Shown here: piece by piece, positions 1 through 11,690 of the stretch | Numbering within the stretch: position 1 is the stretch's first letter | Layout: each line of letters begins with the position of its first letter | Source: Mnemiopsis leidyi | Taxonomy: Eukaryota > Ctenophora > Tentaculata > Lobata > Bolinopsidae | Length of the DNA: 41,799 bases | Reading direction: 5' to 3' | NCBI GenBank assembly: GCA_000226015.1 | Contig: JH154763.1 | Coordinates: 91,621-133,419, forward strand | Notes under the pieces: model-generated | The model's database searches: none | Told to the model about the DNA's origin: nothing | Seen by the model: only the letters and a program-made list of their open reading frames with translations | Made by a program: the position numbers and the translations under genes

Positions 1-248
1 AGGAGTGATGAGACAGAAAATTACCGGAAAGCGATAAAGAGGAGTGATGGAGTCAAGAAAATTACCGGAAGCGATAAAGAGGAGTGATGGAGACAAGAAA
101 ATTACCGGAAGCGATAAAGAGAAGTGATGGAGACAAGAAAATTACCGGAAGCGGTAAAGAGGAGTGATGGAGTCAAGAAAATTACCGGAAGCGATAAAGA
201 GGAGTGATGGAGACAAGAAAATTACCGGAAGCGATGAAGAGGAGTGTC
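1..248. repeat. 40-bp tandem array at a KCTD3-like exon end
   Basis: About six copies of a 40-bp unit (core GGAGTGATGGAGACAAGAAA followed by ATTACCGGAAGCGATAAAGA) run from the window edge to about 248. On the minus strand each unit holds the sequence GCTTCCG|GTAATT, which is the end of KCTD3-like exon 5 plus its splice donor. The copy nearest the gene differs slightly (GATGAAG instead of GATAAAG) and is the coding one. Forty is not a multiple of three, so reading through the array hits a stop in the next copy. The array may continue beyond the left edge. Confidence 0.9.
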
Positions 249-3186
249 TCCACGTGCACTTCCAGGTCGTAGTTAGCAACTTCACACTGATCAGACACAT
301 TCCACAGGTGTATGTGTGAGCCGCTACTCACTGCTATAAGAACCTGGAGAGCGAGTGGTGTTATTCCAGACTTTTCCATTGGTATTTTACAATTTGTGTG
401 GCGGCTTTAGCTTCATTATCAACTGTAAATCTATTCGACTAACATTTAGCAGCTGATTATTTTGCAGCTGGCAGCCACCCAAAATTAAACAGGGAAAGTT
501 AACATTCTTGTTATACTATAACTGTGGAGGACTTAAACACATGAATATTAAATAATTAAATTAATTTGACTTGGCAATAAGTCAAAAACTCCAACTGGTC
601 AAATAAGGAGCGTTTGGGCTCATATTGACGGAGAGATATTAAATACCACATCTCTACACAGAAGGAGTGACCTAGTTTACAACAAAATCTCCCTACCTCT
701 TTGCTGTTAGGACCGGACACAGGAACTCTCGAGTTGAAGGCCATCAGGTCCACCTGATACTCGAGTTTGGTGGTGAAGATGGATCTCCACTCGCTGAACT
801 CGCCCAGCTTGTAGCAGGAGAGAGCGTTGGTGTAAGCCACCGCTATGAAGTTGTGTGATCCTATCACGTGTTGAACCTGAAGATGTGATTGGTTGGTTTG
901 GTGCACGTGACTTGGAGCACTTTTAGAAGACAATCTGGATAGTGTGTTGTGTAATCGAACTTGTGTTTACTTTCGTAGTTACTTCAATAGATAATTCATA
1001 GATATGTTTGTTGAGGCCTGTAATTTCAAGTACATGGTTATTGAGCCTGAGTAAAGGGGGTGATAACGATAACCACGTTGCCGTGTCACGGTCACAAAAA
1101 TGTTGACCGTGACCACGCTTAATTCTTTTCATTATCGACCATAGGACATACTCCAGGGTGTCATGGCATGGTAACGGTCAGTGCCGGTACTGAGTTACAC
1201 ACGTACGACTCAGTTATTACACACAGAGTTACACACGTACGACTCAGTTATTACACACAGAGTTACACACGTACGACTCAGTTATTACACACAGAGTTAC
1301 ACACGTACGACTCAGTTACAAACGTACGACTCAGTTACACACAGAGTTACACATAATATGAGCTTGATACAGTATACATCAGGACAGCTGTAGTGCGTTA
1401 CAACCTTGACATAAAGAGGTTTCACTTACAAGACCTTTACTTTCGTATGATAATACTAGACTATGATCTCATACTGTCAATAACTTTGTTGTACACAGTA
1501 CAATAACTGTGTTGTACACAGTACAACGTGTCACTTTGACAGAATACGCCCATTTCTAGCGAACACGTGATTTGTCAAGACTTGAAGTATATTGAAAGTT
1601 AGTTGTTAAATGTACGCTGATAGTTTTTACTTGTTTCTAAGCCTTTGTAAGGTTTGATTAATTTTCTTTAGGTGGGCTATCTCCAGTTTAGGAGAGCCAG
1701 CACTGCAGTATACATAATATATTATATAAACAGGGTGAAGTTTATTGAGTACACTTATACGGTGTACTGTCGGAAAATGCCGATAGTGAGATCACGAGGC
1801 CGCCAAAAGAGAACCTAACAAGTAAAGAGGGTAAAGAGTGTTCTAGAATCAGCTTACCCAGGTATCTTATAGTAAATTCTAAACTACGAAACTGATAAAA
1901 CACCCTGCTCGTGCTGTGTTACTCTACCTACCTGTAAGCGAAGTGACTCCCTGCCTCGACGACGCATGACGACGGGGGAGTTATCTCTGCTGGTAAGTTG
2001 CGGGGGAGGGGGGAGGAGCGCATGGAAGAGGAGGTCTCCGCAGCTGCACTTGTCTAGCGACGCGCACACCGCGATACGCCGGATCAGCGGTGTTATACCA
2101 AAATACTCTGCCTCGTGTAACAACCTGCAAGTTGCGGAATAGCTGGTCAGCAGGATAATGGTTAGCAAGTGCTTTTGTTTAAAGGGATACAATGATTATT
2201 GATTATTAAATACATAGACACGCTGCACGAAGACACCTATCTGATAGAAGATTACGAGTGCACAAATGCGGACGGTTGATTTTATGGGTGTAAACCCGAG
2301 CCGTGTGTCTGTATTTTGTAGATGAGCCCGGGAATCTACGCAATTTTAGGCAACATACCGCTATTCTACTCAATATTCTCGACAATTCTATTTTACATTT
2401 ACTTTACTGGGAGAAGACTTCAGTCGCTACAAAGAATGATGTACTGAGTAAAGAATGACGTACTGAGAAAAAAGAAGAGTTACTGTTATACTAATTACTA
2501 ACGCTGTCATGTTGACGCCGTCCATGTTTACGTTCTTAGTCCTCAGAAAGTTCAGGATTACAGAAAACAGATCCGGATCTCGGTCAATGAAGAATGCTCC
2601 ATTTTCGTCTAGAACACTCGGTATGCGGTTACTCAACAATCCTGGGAAGATGATGGATCAGTTCATTATGCATACGTACATCGTACACCTAACGCAACTT
2701 ATCACCAAATATCCATAAGCCATTGTCTACACTACCAATCATTTGACAGCATCCCGTGCTGTTGTTACTGATGTACTATGTTCGTCACCTACTTTCATAT
2801 CGTAGGTGTCTACTTTTGTCGTCAGTGACTTGTTCATTAAATGTACAATTATGTTCATTAAAGTTAAATACATATATCACAAGCGCTTGTGCTTCACATT
2901 AAAAACGAAACTTCTAAATTCTCTGAGATCTACCTGTAAAGAATGTGTCGTTGATCCATATCAATGTGGTCCTACTAGTTGTGAAAAGCCGTCCTCCTAC
3001 GTTTAACTTCACTATTTCCGACGTCCGGAAGTGGTTGTCCCGGACTGACCGGGACTGTTGACGGGACCCATTTACCCGGCGTCCTCGCATGTTCCGCTCG
3101 TGCACATGGTCACGTGGTACCGGGCAAGATATCTCGTAGTAGTGGTTAGATTGTTGTTGCTGCTGGTTCCTATACCCACTTGACAT
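226..3186 (-). CDS. KCTD3: KCTD3/SHKBP1-like BTB and WD-repeat protein, 3' part off the window
   Basis: Five minus-strand exons in consistent phase: 2934-3186, 2503-2641, 1932-2124, 697-876 and 226-343 (883 nt, about 294 residues). Exons 1 to 3 encode a T1/BTB domain ([22 protein letters not shown] joined to [39 protein letters not shown]) as in KCTD3 and SHKBP1. A Pro/Arg-rich linker follows. Exons 4 and 5 begin the WD-repeat part ([29 protein letters not shown]). The N-terminal 50 residues are Gln/Arg-rich low complexity. The ATG at 3186 is the only in-frame Met upstream of the BTB domain. Vertebrate KCTD3 is an accessory of HCN3 channels and SHKBP1 binds SETA/CIN85; which of the two this single gene resembles more is not decided here. 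The remaining WD repeats lie left of the window, beyond the tandem array. Confidence 0.88.
1190..1355. repeat. 34-bp minisatellite in KCTD3-like intron 3
   Basis: Four copies of a 34-bp unit containing ACACGTACGACTCAGTTATT, with the ACGTACGACT core at 1201, 1235, 1269 and 1303, followed by shortened copies. It lies mid-intron and does not include a splice site. Short open frames across it are repeat translations, not genes. Confidence 0.9.
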
Positions 3187-3705
3187 TCATGTACAGCCTT
3201 GAAGATTGTTTTATATCAAGTTATCATAATGTCAAGCTTCAATGATAACAAAATTATTAACTCCTTCACAGGGTATAACAAACAAACAGAAATTATAATC
3301 ATTTTTGAAGTCCTGCAAATATGGAAAACTTTAAATTATAAAGTTCTAAAGGCGTATCCGAAGAAAGATAATTTACAACAAATAGATTCGATTCGATAAA
3401 GATTCTAAGCCATTTAAAGAATTTATAATTCATACCCAATAAATTTGATGATCTCGAATTATTTTAACTTACATGTAAATTGTAAAATGAGAATTAGTCC
3501 AATAAAATAATTTATACATCATATTCTGAAATGATCAATACAACACATAAACTGAATTTAGCACGACTTCAAATTTTGAAATAAATTTTTAACTGAAAAG
3601 CTGAAAGTAACTCCCCTTCTAAACTCTTAAGATGATATCAATAAAAATCTGCAAGCAGAAACGGCGTAATCAAAGTAACATGCACAAAACAAAACCCAGG
3701 TTCCC
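3187..3705. other. intergenic, AT-rich, no gene seen
   Basis: This spacer lies between the KCTD3-like start codon and the UFL1 stop codon, both on the minus strand. It must hold the UFL1 3'UTR and the KCTD3-like promoter. I see no conserved element or repeat in it. Confidence 0.5.
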
Positions 3706-5910
3706 TTACTCCTCTTCTTGGCTCTGTTTTCCAAAGAGAACCTCTGAAACCAAATCCCGGAGAGTTTTCTTTTGCTCGTCTGACATCTCGCCTTCCCCCT
3801 TCAGCTCCGCTACAACACTACTCAGACTTGAGTTTATCACTTCTAATTGGGGACCAGGAAAGTCCTTGGAGATGAGTTTCACAACAGATGATATACACCT
3901 ACCAGGAACGTGAAGTAGTGTTGAGTGTTGTTTGATGAAGATAAGGTTACACGAGATGTTTAGAAGTTCTGCAGACTTTTGTTCGTTTTTCAGCTGCTCA
4001 AGGAGAGCCTGTTTTTGGGCAAACACCATGTTTCGTTCTCTTTTCTTGTCGAGCTTCTTTACTAAAAGCTGTGTGTACTGAGGGTCGGTGAGCTCTGTAT
4101 AATTGTCAATAAACTCCTGGACACTAGTTCCAGAGGTTACTAAAGTTATAATCGATGTTGCAAACTGCTTTGCGTTTTTGGGCAAATAAGCAACGATCGA
4201 GTCAAGTTTCATGTTGTCACCTTGGAAGGGACAATTGTGTTCTTCAGCAAGTTTGGAAAATGTGGCCTTTGTGAGATCCAGGCAGAGTGTCTTCAGTAAA
4301 TGCTTCTCTATCTGCGCGCTAGTTGTAGAGTCTTCAAACACTTTCAGTCCTTTTTCACAAAGAATTACTGTATTGTATAAGTTATTTATTGTTTCTTCAT
4401 CAGCTTTCTGTTGAGATTTGCTGGATTTCAAGGTTTTCTTTCTCACTTCCTCATCAAGAGCCTTGCAATATTTATCGTCAAGTTCCTTTCTAAGAAGTTC
4501 ACTAAACTCTTCAATGGTAGTCTCCTCCTTTGGCTCGTTGTCAAGGAAGAACCTGAAACTTTTTAGCTCCTCCTCTATTTGCTGAGTGCTAAGATATGTT
4601 GGACCAAGAACTGGTTTTGGGGCTGTGTAATCCAAATCGTCATCATCCTTAGCACGTCCTTTTTTCCCTTTTTTGCCCCCTTTTGCCTTTTTAGCAGGTT
4701 TACTTTCGGAAACTGAGACTGATGCACTGTCGAACTTCTTGAGGGAAGCCAAAATTTTTGGATTGACTGCATCAGATTTTACCTGTTCAGCGATTTTGGA
4801 ATCAAATGAATTCAACAATTTATTAAGAAGGTTCACAGAAACAACAGACTTGCTGGGAAGGATCCTGTAATCTTCACTTTTAGAGTTCGCAAGTACAAGC
4901 TCCAACAGTTTTGATTCATCAGCTTCATTGCACCAATCGAACATCCAGTCGATTAATTCAATGTAAGAGTCAGTAACAATGGCCTCTTCGACAATAGATT
5001 GAGCGCTGGCAATAGAATTGTCGCTAACACACACAGAAGAAAGAACAACAGAGTTTTCTAGACGTGACATAACAGACTGTGGGTTGTCGATTCCTTTTTT
5101 TTGCATCATCTCCAAAGTAATGTATCCATTTTGTTTGTAGAAACTGTCAGCCCATTGATTTTGAGCAGAGATGTACAGACTTGGTATGAAGACTGGATTA
5201 GTGCTGTGACCTTGCAATTGTCCTTGAAGTCGACCAGATGCTATCATGTCTTTAACACAGCTATGACCAAGAGATGCAGTAATTCCGTGAATTTCCATGA
5301 TTTTTCCGAGATGAACAGGTCGAGTGGCAGCACTACATGCTCCCCGTAGTTTTGCAGCCTGTCTTTCAACAAATGCAGTAGTAAAGAGTGTGTCAGTTTT
5401 CTTGTCATATGTTCCATTTATAAGGTCACCGACTCTTGGAGCCAGTTCTTTAGCAAGAGTTGAAACAGGAAGTGAAACTTCTCGACTCAGCTGGGCCAAA
5501 GGAAGTAACCCAGTTTCCTGCAAAGTTTCATTAATTTCAATGGCAAGGTTATCAAAGAACTGCCTACTGATCAACTCTCCATAATGAATAGACAATTTTG
5601 TGTCATGAGACAACAACTCATTGACTTTCTTATCCACATGAGAGTAGTCCACATTTAAGGTTTGCGCTAGATCAGTCATGGCAACTCTACCACCACACAC
5701 GTAGAGTTCATCAAGGATATCCTTTTCTAGCTGTTTAGGGGTTATGTACTCCTTGCCATCACATGAAAATACGACCTCTAGCCAACCAAGACCTATAAGG
5801 CGCTGTATTACAGCCACACAATTACGCTCAGAGAGCTTGTTCTTAGTGGCTTCAAGTTGCACATTGTACAGTTCCTCTTGCAATTGTCTCACTTCAGCCC
5901 AAGCAGACAT
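3706..5910 (-). CDS. UFL1: UFL1, E3 UFM1-protein ligase 1, intronless
   Basis: A single uninterrupted 734-residue frame. It matches UFL1 over its length (human about 794 residues): N-terminal LSERNCVAVIQRL, DGKEYITPKQLEKDI and DELYVCGGRVAMTDLAQ; central FTTAFVERQAAKLRG and SFYKQNGYITLE; a Lys/Gly-rich linker near residues 405-425 ending in an Asp run; C-terminal KKLDKKRERNMVFAQKQALLEQL and LLHVPGRC. UFL1 is the scaffold E3 that, with DDRGK1 and CDK5RAP3 at the ER surface, moves UFM1 from UFC1 to substrates such as the ribosomal protein RPL26. The linker is shorter than in vertebrates. The start is supported by homology from residue 2. A splice-acceptor-like CAG ends one base before the ATG. 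It is divergent from HSP70 across 735 bp. Intronless coding is unusual for this gene. Confidence 0.96.
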   Translation of the reverse strand: MSAWAEVRQLQEELYNVQLEATKNKLSERNCVAVIQRLIGLGWLEVVFSCDGKEYITPKQLEKDILDELYVCGGRVAMTDLAQTLNVDYSHVDKKVNELLSHDTKLSIHYGELISRQFFDNLAIEINETLQETGLLPLAQLSREVSLPVSTLAKELAPRVGDLINGTYDKKTDTLFTTAFVERQAAKLRGACSAATRPVHLGKIMEIHGITASLGHSCVKDMIASGRLQGQLQGHSTNPVFIPSLYISAQNQWADSFYKQNGYITLEMMQKKGIDNPQSVMSRLENSVVLSSVCVSDNSIASAQSIVEEAIVTDSYIELIDWMFDWCNEADESKLLELVLANSKSEDYRILPSKSVVSVNLLNKLLNSFDSKIAEQVKSDAVNPKILASLKKFDSASVSVSESKPAKKAKGGKKGKKGRAKDDDDLDYTAPKPVLGPTYLSTQQIEEELKSFRFFLDNEPKEETTIEEFSELLRKELDDKYCKALDEEVRKKTLKSSKSQQKADEETINNLYNTVILCEKGLKVFEDSTTSAQIEKHLLKTLCLDLTKATFSKLAEEHNCPFQGDNMKLDSIVAYLPKNAKQFATSIITLVTSGTSVQEFIDNYTELTDPQYTQLLVKKLDKKRERNMVFAQKQALLEQLKNEQKSAELLNISCNLIFIKQHSTLLHVPGRCISSVVKLISKDFPGPQLEVINSSLSSVVAELKGEGEMSDEQKKTLRDLVSEVLFGKQSQEEE

Positions 5911-6645
5911 CCTGCCATTTGGATAATGTAAATTAGTGTCATAGTCAACATTTATTATTCATAAAAGTTTGCATTTATAATTTGGCACGTTTTCAAAGCA
6001 TCATAACTTACATTTTGAACTGAATTAAATCTTAAATCTTATATAACACTGATGCAATTAGGTACACTATACTATCAATACTACAATACAATAATTAAGC
6101 AGTGATGAGATTTGATAATTGATAAAGTAACATCACATAAAATTGGCTGGCCAGAGTATTAAGGCAACAGCAGGAGAGTCCCTCACCAGTACAATGCAAA
6201 TGGTCATATGATATGTTTCATTTTGACAAAGGTACTGTAATTTTCATTATATCGTTTGATTCTGGTATCAATATTAACTTTCGTTTCATTAAAAAACGTC
6301 TTATTGCATTGGTAAAGTGCTGTAAGTGCAAGTTGGGAAAATAATGCTGCATCTATTATCTAAGGCTAAGAAATGTAATTATGTTTAGCTCAGTATATAT
6401 ATATATATAAGTATGATCATTGATAGTTTGCATGACAGGTTTACATGAAATAACTGCTCAGTTTCCTGTTCACGATAATATTCTCTTTCAGCTAGTTTTT
6501 GGTAGTGATTATAATGTGCAAATTTTGCCTTATTTACAATTGAGGGCCCTTATTTTTATTTGTAGTACAATGAAACAATGCATTTTCTACTGTATTTAGA
6601 AATTCTTCATTTATTTATATCTCATCATTCCTCAGGCTATTCTGA
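5911..6645. promoter_or_regulatory. divergent UFL1/HSP70 upstream region
   Basis: 735 bp separate two genes facing away from each other, so both promoters are here. A (TA)n run lies at about 6394-6408. No convincing heat-shock element (GAA/TTC triplets alternating every 5 bp) is seen; GAAATTC near 6600 has the wrong spacing. A pyrimidine-rich acceptor (CATTCCTCAG, ending 6635) sits 10 bases before the HSP70 ATG, suggesting a 5'UTR intron or trans-splice site. Confidence 0.45.
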
Positions 6646-8556
6646 ATGTCAGGTAAACAACCACCAATTGGCATAGACCTCGGTACAACATACAGTTGTG
6701 TAGGAGTGTACCAAAATGGAAAAGTTGAGATCATTGCAAATGACATGGGATATAGAACTACTCCCAGTTATGTGGCATTTTCTGATGTAGATCGTCTTGT
6801 TGGAGAATCTGCAAAACAACAGAGTGCGTTGAACCCTCAAAACACTGTGTTTGATGCTAAGAGGTTAATTGGGAGAAAGTATGATGATGCATCAATTCAA
6901 GAGGACATGGCTCATTGGCCTTTCAAAGTTACATCAGATGGAGACAAACCCCGAATTGAAGTAACCTACAAAGGACAAAAAAGGTCATTTTATCCAGAAG
7001 AAATTTCAGCCATGGTTTTAGGGAAGATGAAACAAACAGCAGAGTCATACTTAGGTGGGCCTTGTGAAGATGCAGTTGTTACTGTTCCTGCATATTTCAA
7101 TGATTCACAGCGCCAAGCCACTAAAGATGCTGGAGTTATAGCTGGACTTAATGTCCTTAGAATCATCAATGAACCAACAGCGGCTGCTATTGCATATGGG
7201 CTGGACAAGAAATCAAAAGGTCAAGACCGTGAGCGCAATGTTCTTATTTTTGACCTAGGTGGTGGGACATTTGATGTCTCCATCTTGACAATTGATGATG
7301 GTATATTTGAAGTCAAATCCACCTCTGGTAACACGCATTTGGGCGGAGAAGATTTTGACAATAGAATGGTTGACTTTCTTGTCCAGGATTTCAAAAGAAA
7401 GGCAGGAGAGGATATTCAGAATAACAAGCGTGCCATGAGACAACTGCGAACTGCAGCAGAGAAGGCCAAAAGGGCTCTTTCATCCAGCACTCAAGCTTCA
7501 ATAGAGCTTGATTCTCTGCAAAATGGCATGGACTTTTACACAACAATATCACGAGCAAAATTTGAGGATCTGTGTGTAGACTTATTTAAGGAAACACTGG
7601 AACCAGTTCAAAAGGCTCTTGATGATGCAGGGTACAAGAGCGAAAACATCCATGATATTGTTTTAGTTGGAGGCTCAACTCGAATCCCAAAGGTTCAGCA
7701 ACTTCTTGCAGAAATGTTCCAGAATAGAGAGCTCAATAAAAGCATAAATCCAGATGAAGCAGTTGCATATGGTGCAGCAGTTCAAGGTGCTATTTTATCT
7801 GGCAACAAAAGTGAAGAAATTCAGCAAATGCTTCTAATTGATGTCACTCCACTTTCTTTGGGAATAGAAACTGCAGGTGGAGTTATGACTACACTCATCA
7901 AGAGAAACTCTGCTATACCAATCAATGAAACAAAGATATTCACAACTTACCAGGATAGACAGCCAAGTGTTTGCATTCAGGTTTATGAAGGAGAAAGAGC
8001 AATGACAAAAGACAACAATCTCTTGGGGCAGTTCCACCTGCATGGCATTCTTCCTGCCCCAAGGGGTATTCCACAAATAGAGGTAACATTTGATGTCAAT
8101 GCCAATGGTATTATGGAGGTTTCAGCTTATGACAAAAGCACTGCACGAGGTCACACAATTCAAATTAAAAATGACAAAGGGAGACTTACAAGGGCACAGA
8201 TTGACAAAATGTGTCAAGATGCGATATTATTTGCAGATGAAGACAGATCAGCAAAAGCAAGAATAGAAGCAAAGTCGCAGCTGGAAAATTATGTTCATGG
8301 AATCCAACTGAATATCAATTCACAGAACTCACATCTACCGATACCCGCTGAAGATATAGAAATTTTGAGACAGACTTGTGAAGAAACCCAACGATGGATT
8401 GATGTAAACTCAGATGCTAGTGAACAACAGTTTAGAAGCAAACTGAAAGACATGGAAACAAAATGTGTTCCTATAATTACTCGGGTTTATCAAAACATGA
8501 ATGGCACAGAAAAGGTTGATGTTCCAGAAGCCAAGATAATTGATGAGGTTGACTGA
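6646..8556 (+). CDS. cytosolic HSP70-family chaperone, intronless
   Basis: A 636-residue frame with all Hsp70 signatures: GIDLGTTYS at residues 9-17, DLGGGTFD at 203-210, [13 protein letters not shown] at about 341-353, and the interdomain linker followed by [10 protein letters not shown] from 399. The substrate-binding domain and helical lid follow. The protein ends in IIDEVD, a variant of the cytosolic EEVD tail that binds TPR co-chaperones, so a cytosolic/nuclear location is inferred. There is no signal peptide or KDEL. The usual Gly/Met/Pro-rich tail is absent, and the first substrate-binding strand reads [12 protein letters not shown] rather than the common FELTGIPPAPRG. The coding region has no introns, as in many inducible Hsp70 genes, but no clear heat-shock elements are visible, so inducibility is undecided. 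An AATAAA signal lies at 8695-8700. Confidence 0.97.
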   Translation: MSGKQPPIGIDLGTTYSCVGVYQNGKVEIIANDMGYRTTPSYVAFSDVDRLVGESAKQQSALNPQNTVFDAKRLIGRKYDDASIQEDMAHWPFKVTSDGDKPRIEVTYKGQKRSFYPEEISAMVLGKMKQTAESYLGGPCEDAVVTVPAYFNDSQRQATKDAGVIAGLNVLRIINEPTAAAIAYGLDKKSKGQDRERNVLIFDLGGGTFDVSILTIDDGIFEVKSTSGNTHLGGEDFDNRMVDFLVQDFKRKAGEDIQNNKRAMRQLRTAAEKAKRALSSSTQASIELDSLQNGMDFYTTISRAKFEDLCVDLFKETLEPVQKALDDAGYKSENIHDIVLVGGSTRIPKVQQLLAEMFQNRELNKSINPDEAVAYGAAVQGAILSGNKSEEIQQMLLIDVTPLSLGIETAGGVMTTLIKRNSAIPINETKIFTTYQDRQPSVCIQVYEGERAMTKDNNLLGQFHLHGILPAPRGIPQIEVTFDVNANGIMEVSAYDKSTARGHTIQIKNDKGRLTRAQIDKMCQDAILFADEDRSAKARIEAKSQLENYVHGIQLNINSQNSHLPIPAEDIEILRQTCEETQRWIDVNSDASEQQFRSKLKDMETKCVPIITRVYQNMNGTEKVDVPEAKIIDEVD

Positions 8557-10440
8557 TGTCATTGTCTTGCCCATAGGTGCAAATTACTTAATTTTTCAAA
8601 TTTAAGGTATGGAAAAATGTCTTTTCTATTTAGATATTAATATTTCAAAGTGAACTTGGTGTTTGAAAATGTAAGCTTCTAAGCTTGCTTGTACAATAAA
8701 CAGTTTTAGGTACAGTCCAAAAAAAATGTCAACTGGGACTGTTCGCAGCAAGCTTATAATTTTTGAATTTTGGGCACAGAGCTAGAACTTTAAGCAATTT
8801 TTTAATAGAGGCCAATATCAGAAGCAGCTTTTAGATAAACTAAAATCTGGGATTTAAGGGCAGAATTGTTGGTTTTATGTCCCAGCGAATGACTGCCACA
8901 GGCAAAAAAATTTCGAAGATTTTAGCAAGTAAAATTGCCTTAAAACGGTTTGGTGAGACCAATATCAGAGACAGTATTGAAATTAATTTAAGTTTAATTG
9001 GATGATTATCATGTACACATTAATATCTACGCATAGACAGTTCTAGCATAACAATTTAATCAGAATTTAATCAAGAATTTAATTCAAACTTTATCAGGGG
9101 ATAAAGATTTCTTTAATCCTTGAAAATCAAGCCCAAACTGACCTGAATTTTGACGTAGATTAAATTTACTGGCCCGAAACCTAGAATGAGAATTCGATGT
9201 ATCTCAACACTTAAATAAAAGAGCCAAGTTGTTTAACCACCTTCTTTTTCCTCTATAAAGGATCGGTCAAATGACAAAGTGTTTGTAGTTCAGAAATCAG
9301 AAGCAATGAATAGGAATTATCTTTTACGATTTTGATGCACATCTTAACAAAAATTCAACTTGTGCTCGTGGCTAGGCTGTATAAGCAGCAAAGACTTGGT
9401 TTGAACATTACAAGAAAGAACATACAAAGCCAATTTTCAGCAGACTTAAAATTCAGTTCAAATACCATAGTATAGCTGAAATCTTCAAGATATTTTAATC
9501 ACGTACTCCATACCCACTATATGAAGCCATTGCAATGTCACATAAAAATACAAGCAACGTAATCATTTTACCTACAAAAAGTAATTCATTTTTCTATATA
9601 GCTGCCCACCTGTCGAACTCTGTATACAAAAGAATTCTCTCCGGCGAAGGTAGTTGCACTTCCTACAACCTAGTCAAATTAAGAACAAAAAGAATACTTC
9701 TTGAGGCCCAATGTTTAGGAAATACATGCCAATGGAATCCTGAGAACTTGCAAATTCCAAACCATTTACCCTTACTTCATAAAAATGGACACAGATAATT
9801 GGTGAAACAGATAATTAGTATTTTTACCCGTTTATTGTACATTAAATTGTATCAAAAACACATTCCCAAATCATTTATGCTATATGTTATCTCTTCAACA
9901 AGATTAGGGTCTTATAAAATAGAAAATAACCGAAAAGCTCATGGAGCTTAAAAAATTTCTAAAATTTCTATTGGACTGATGAGTTGAGATTGAAATGCAG
10001 CCGGGTAACATACACGCTTGCTTGGAGCTTCTTAGTGCCCTTTTTGACACTACTCTCAACACACCAATAGTTTTCAAGCTATATTGGCCTTTAATAGATG
10101 AGATCATAGCCAGTATTTGCAGTAAATTGGATGCCAGTCCTGTTCTGTAGGCCATGGTCTGATGGGACAATTTTCATTAAAAGATTTAAAGTGTCAAATT
10201 GAGAAAGAAAACAAGTCCAGCAGTTAGTTGCCCTGTGATTTTGTTTTAAATGCATTACTGAGTGCAATGTTAAGTAGCTAGGTCTTAAAAAATGTGGTCA
10301 CTGCTCTGAAATCGACAAGACTTGGTTAGTAGCTGAATATGGAAATTATTTATTAATTCATTGGTAATGGTCAGAATTCATGAAAATTATCTTGGTTCCA
10401 ATTATTCGTAAATCTATTTTGTGCCTCCAGATGAGACTTC
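8557..10440. other. intergenic, AT-rich, HSP70 3'UTR then no gene seen
   Basis: The first 145 bases are the HSP70 3'UTR ending at the AATAAA at 8695. Beyond this only short chance frames are present. A phrase of the type CCAATATCAGA occurs near 8812 and near 8960, so this may be decayed transposon sequence. No domain is recognisable. Confidence 0.5.
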
Positions 10441-10441
10441 C

Positions 10442-11690
10442 TTAGACGTGACTATAGTAAGCTACAAGAAGTAGTAACAAAGTCCGGCTAATTATCGTAA
10501 TCTTTAAATTTATTCCACAGCCATGATGACTTATAGATGAATTTGTGAGTTGGCCTGGGGGTGTCATATGGTTATCTCTTCTCTCAGACCTGTTAAATAA
10601 GGAGTATATGGATATTGGCAGTCTGTACTTAATTACTTTGAAGAGCTCAATGATAGTACGAAACCTATATAAATTATGTACGGTCATTAATTCCTGCTGT
10701 TCAAAAAGAGGTTTAGTGGACTCCTTCGCGTAGAAATTCTCATCAAGTATCTAGCATCGGAGTGGCCTAACTAATGACTTGTTGGATTTTGGTGTTGCAG
10801 AGCACTTTAAACAAGGTTCAATACATGGATAAGTAGAGGAATTAAATTGTTTACTTTTAGAGGTTTTACAGAGGATAGGTCGAGAGCGTGCACAAGTTTC
10901 GAACTTACCTTAGAATAAATTGTTATCCCCAAATATCATTCTAATACAGTAAACCCTCGATTTACCGGGTCCCTCTATTTACCGGGCCTTCTTCCTTTCC
11001 CCGAAATTTTTCAATATTTTCACACAACAAAAATTTTTCTCGTCTTTTATTTGGCCATGAGATATGAGCTTTCAATAGCAGGCACCAGCACACGTGACAT
11101 TTTGGTAATGGCATCTCTTGGCCATGTGACACCGCGATAGAGCATTAACAAGCAAGCTGACAGCTCATACACAGGTGTACTGATATATGTAACATATCCA
11201 CAGCATACAAATTAAATCGATAGACCTTGAAATTACTGATTGAAGATGTAATTTAGAACGTTGGATCAATTCTCACAGTCCTAAATCCCTCAAGGAGTAC
11301 TTTTATCAAGAAATTTGACAGGATGACGTCTACATTCAGCTATCAATAACTTTAGTTTCTATTTTTGGCCAAAATAAGGCCATATATTGGTCAAATTCTA
11401 TTTACCGGGCCCCTCTCTTTACCGGGCGTCAACCCTTCCCCCGAGAGGCCCTGTAAATCGAGAGTTTACTGTACATCTCTTTTGAGTGATGAATAAAGGT
11501 TCTAGTACATTATCAGATACACCTCCCCAGGCCGAGATAGCGAATGTAAGATGAGATTTGAAGAGGGTGTGGTAAATTTGTTCGTGAAGTGAAGTGGGTA
11601 GGCAGTTTTTGTGCACAAAACACATAATCATAAGGACATCGTAACAGTTGTTTAGAATTTTATAAATGTTGCGATAGTAGCTGACTTAAC
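10442..11690 (-). mobile_element. 3' part of a jockey/CR1-like LINE reverse-transcriptase ORF, decayed and interrupted
   Basis: Minus-strand translation gives the C-terminal tail typical of jockey/CR1-type non-LTR reverse transcriptases. The motif ...LFKSHLTFAISAWGG...FITQKRC lies at 11474-11620. The continuation IRMIFGDN and CARSRP lies below 10945, and HNLYRFR...FKVIKYRLPISIYSLF at about 10560-10690. A stop and frame changes show it is dead. The two halves are separated by a 525-bp MITE and join perfectly when it and one TA are removed. The 5' end is truncated near 11690. No endonuclease domain is visible. Confidence 0.75.
10947..11471. mobile_element. 525-bp MITE with pogo/Tigger-like TIRs, TA target duplication
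   Basis: The left end CAGTAAACCCTCGATTTACC and the right end (reverse complement CAGTAAACTCTCGATTTACA) form terminal inverted repeats. Further internal repeats of the type CTCTNTTTACCGGGC lie at both ends. TA flanks each side (10945-10946 and 11472-11473). There is no transposase frame. Tc1/mariner-superfamily elements target TA; the CAGT start resembles pogo/Tigger families. Confidence 0.85.

Noticed and set aside
1-248. CRISPR array
   Set aside because: The units are contiguous 40-bp repeats without spacers, in an animal gene.
1168-1393. Two overlapping plus-strand frames
   Set aside because: They translate the 34-bp minisatellite only, as shown by the periodic peptide.
6590-6620. Heat-shock element upstream of HSP70
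   Set aside because: GAAATTC is present, but the 5-bp alternating GAA/TTC spacing is not met.
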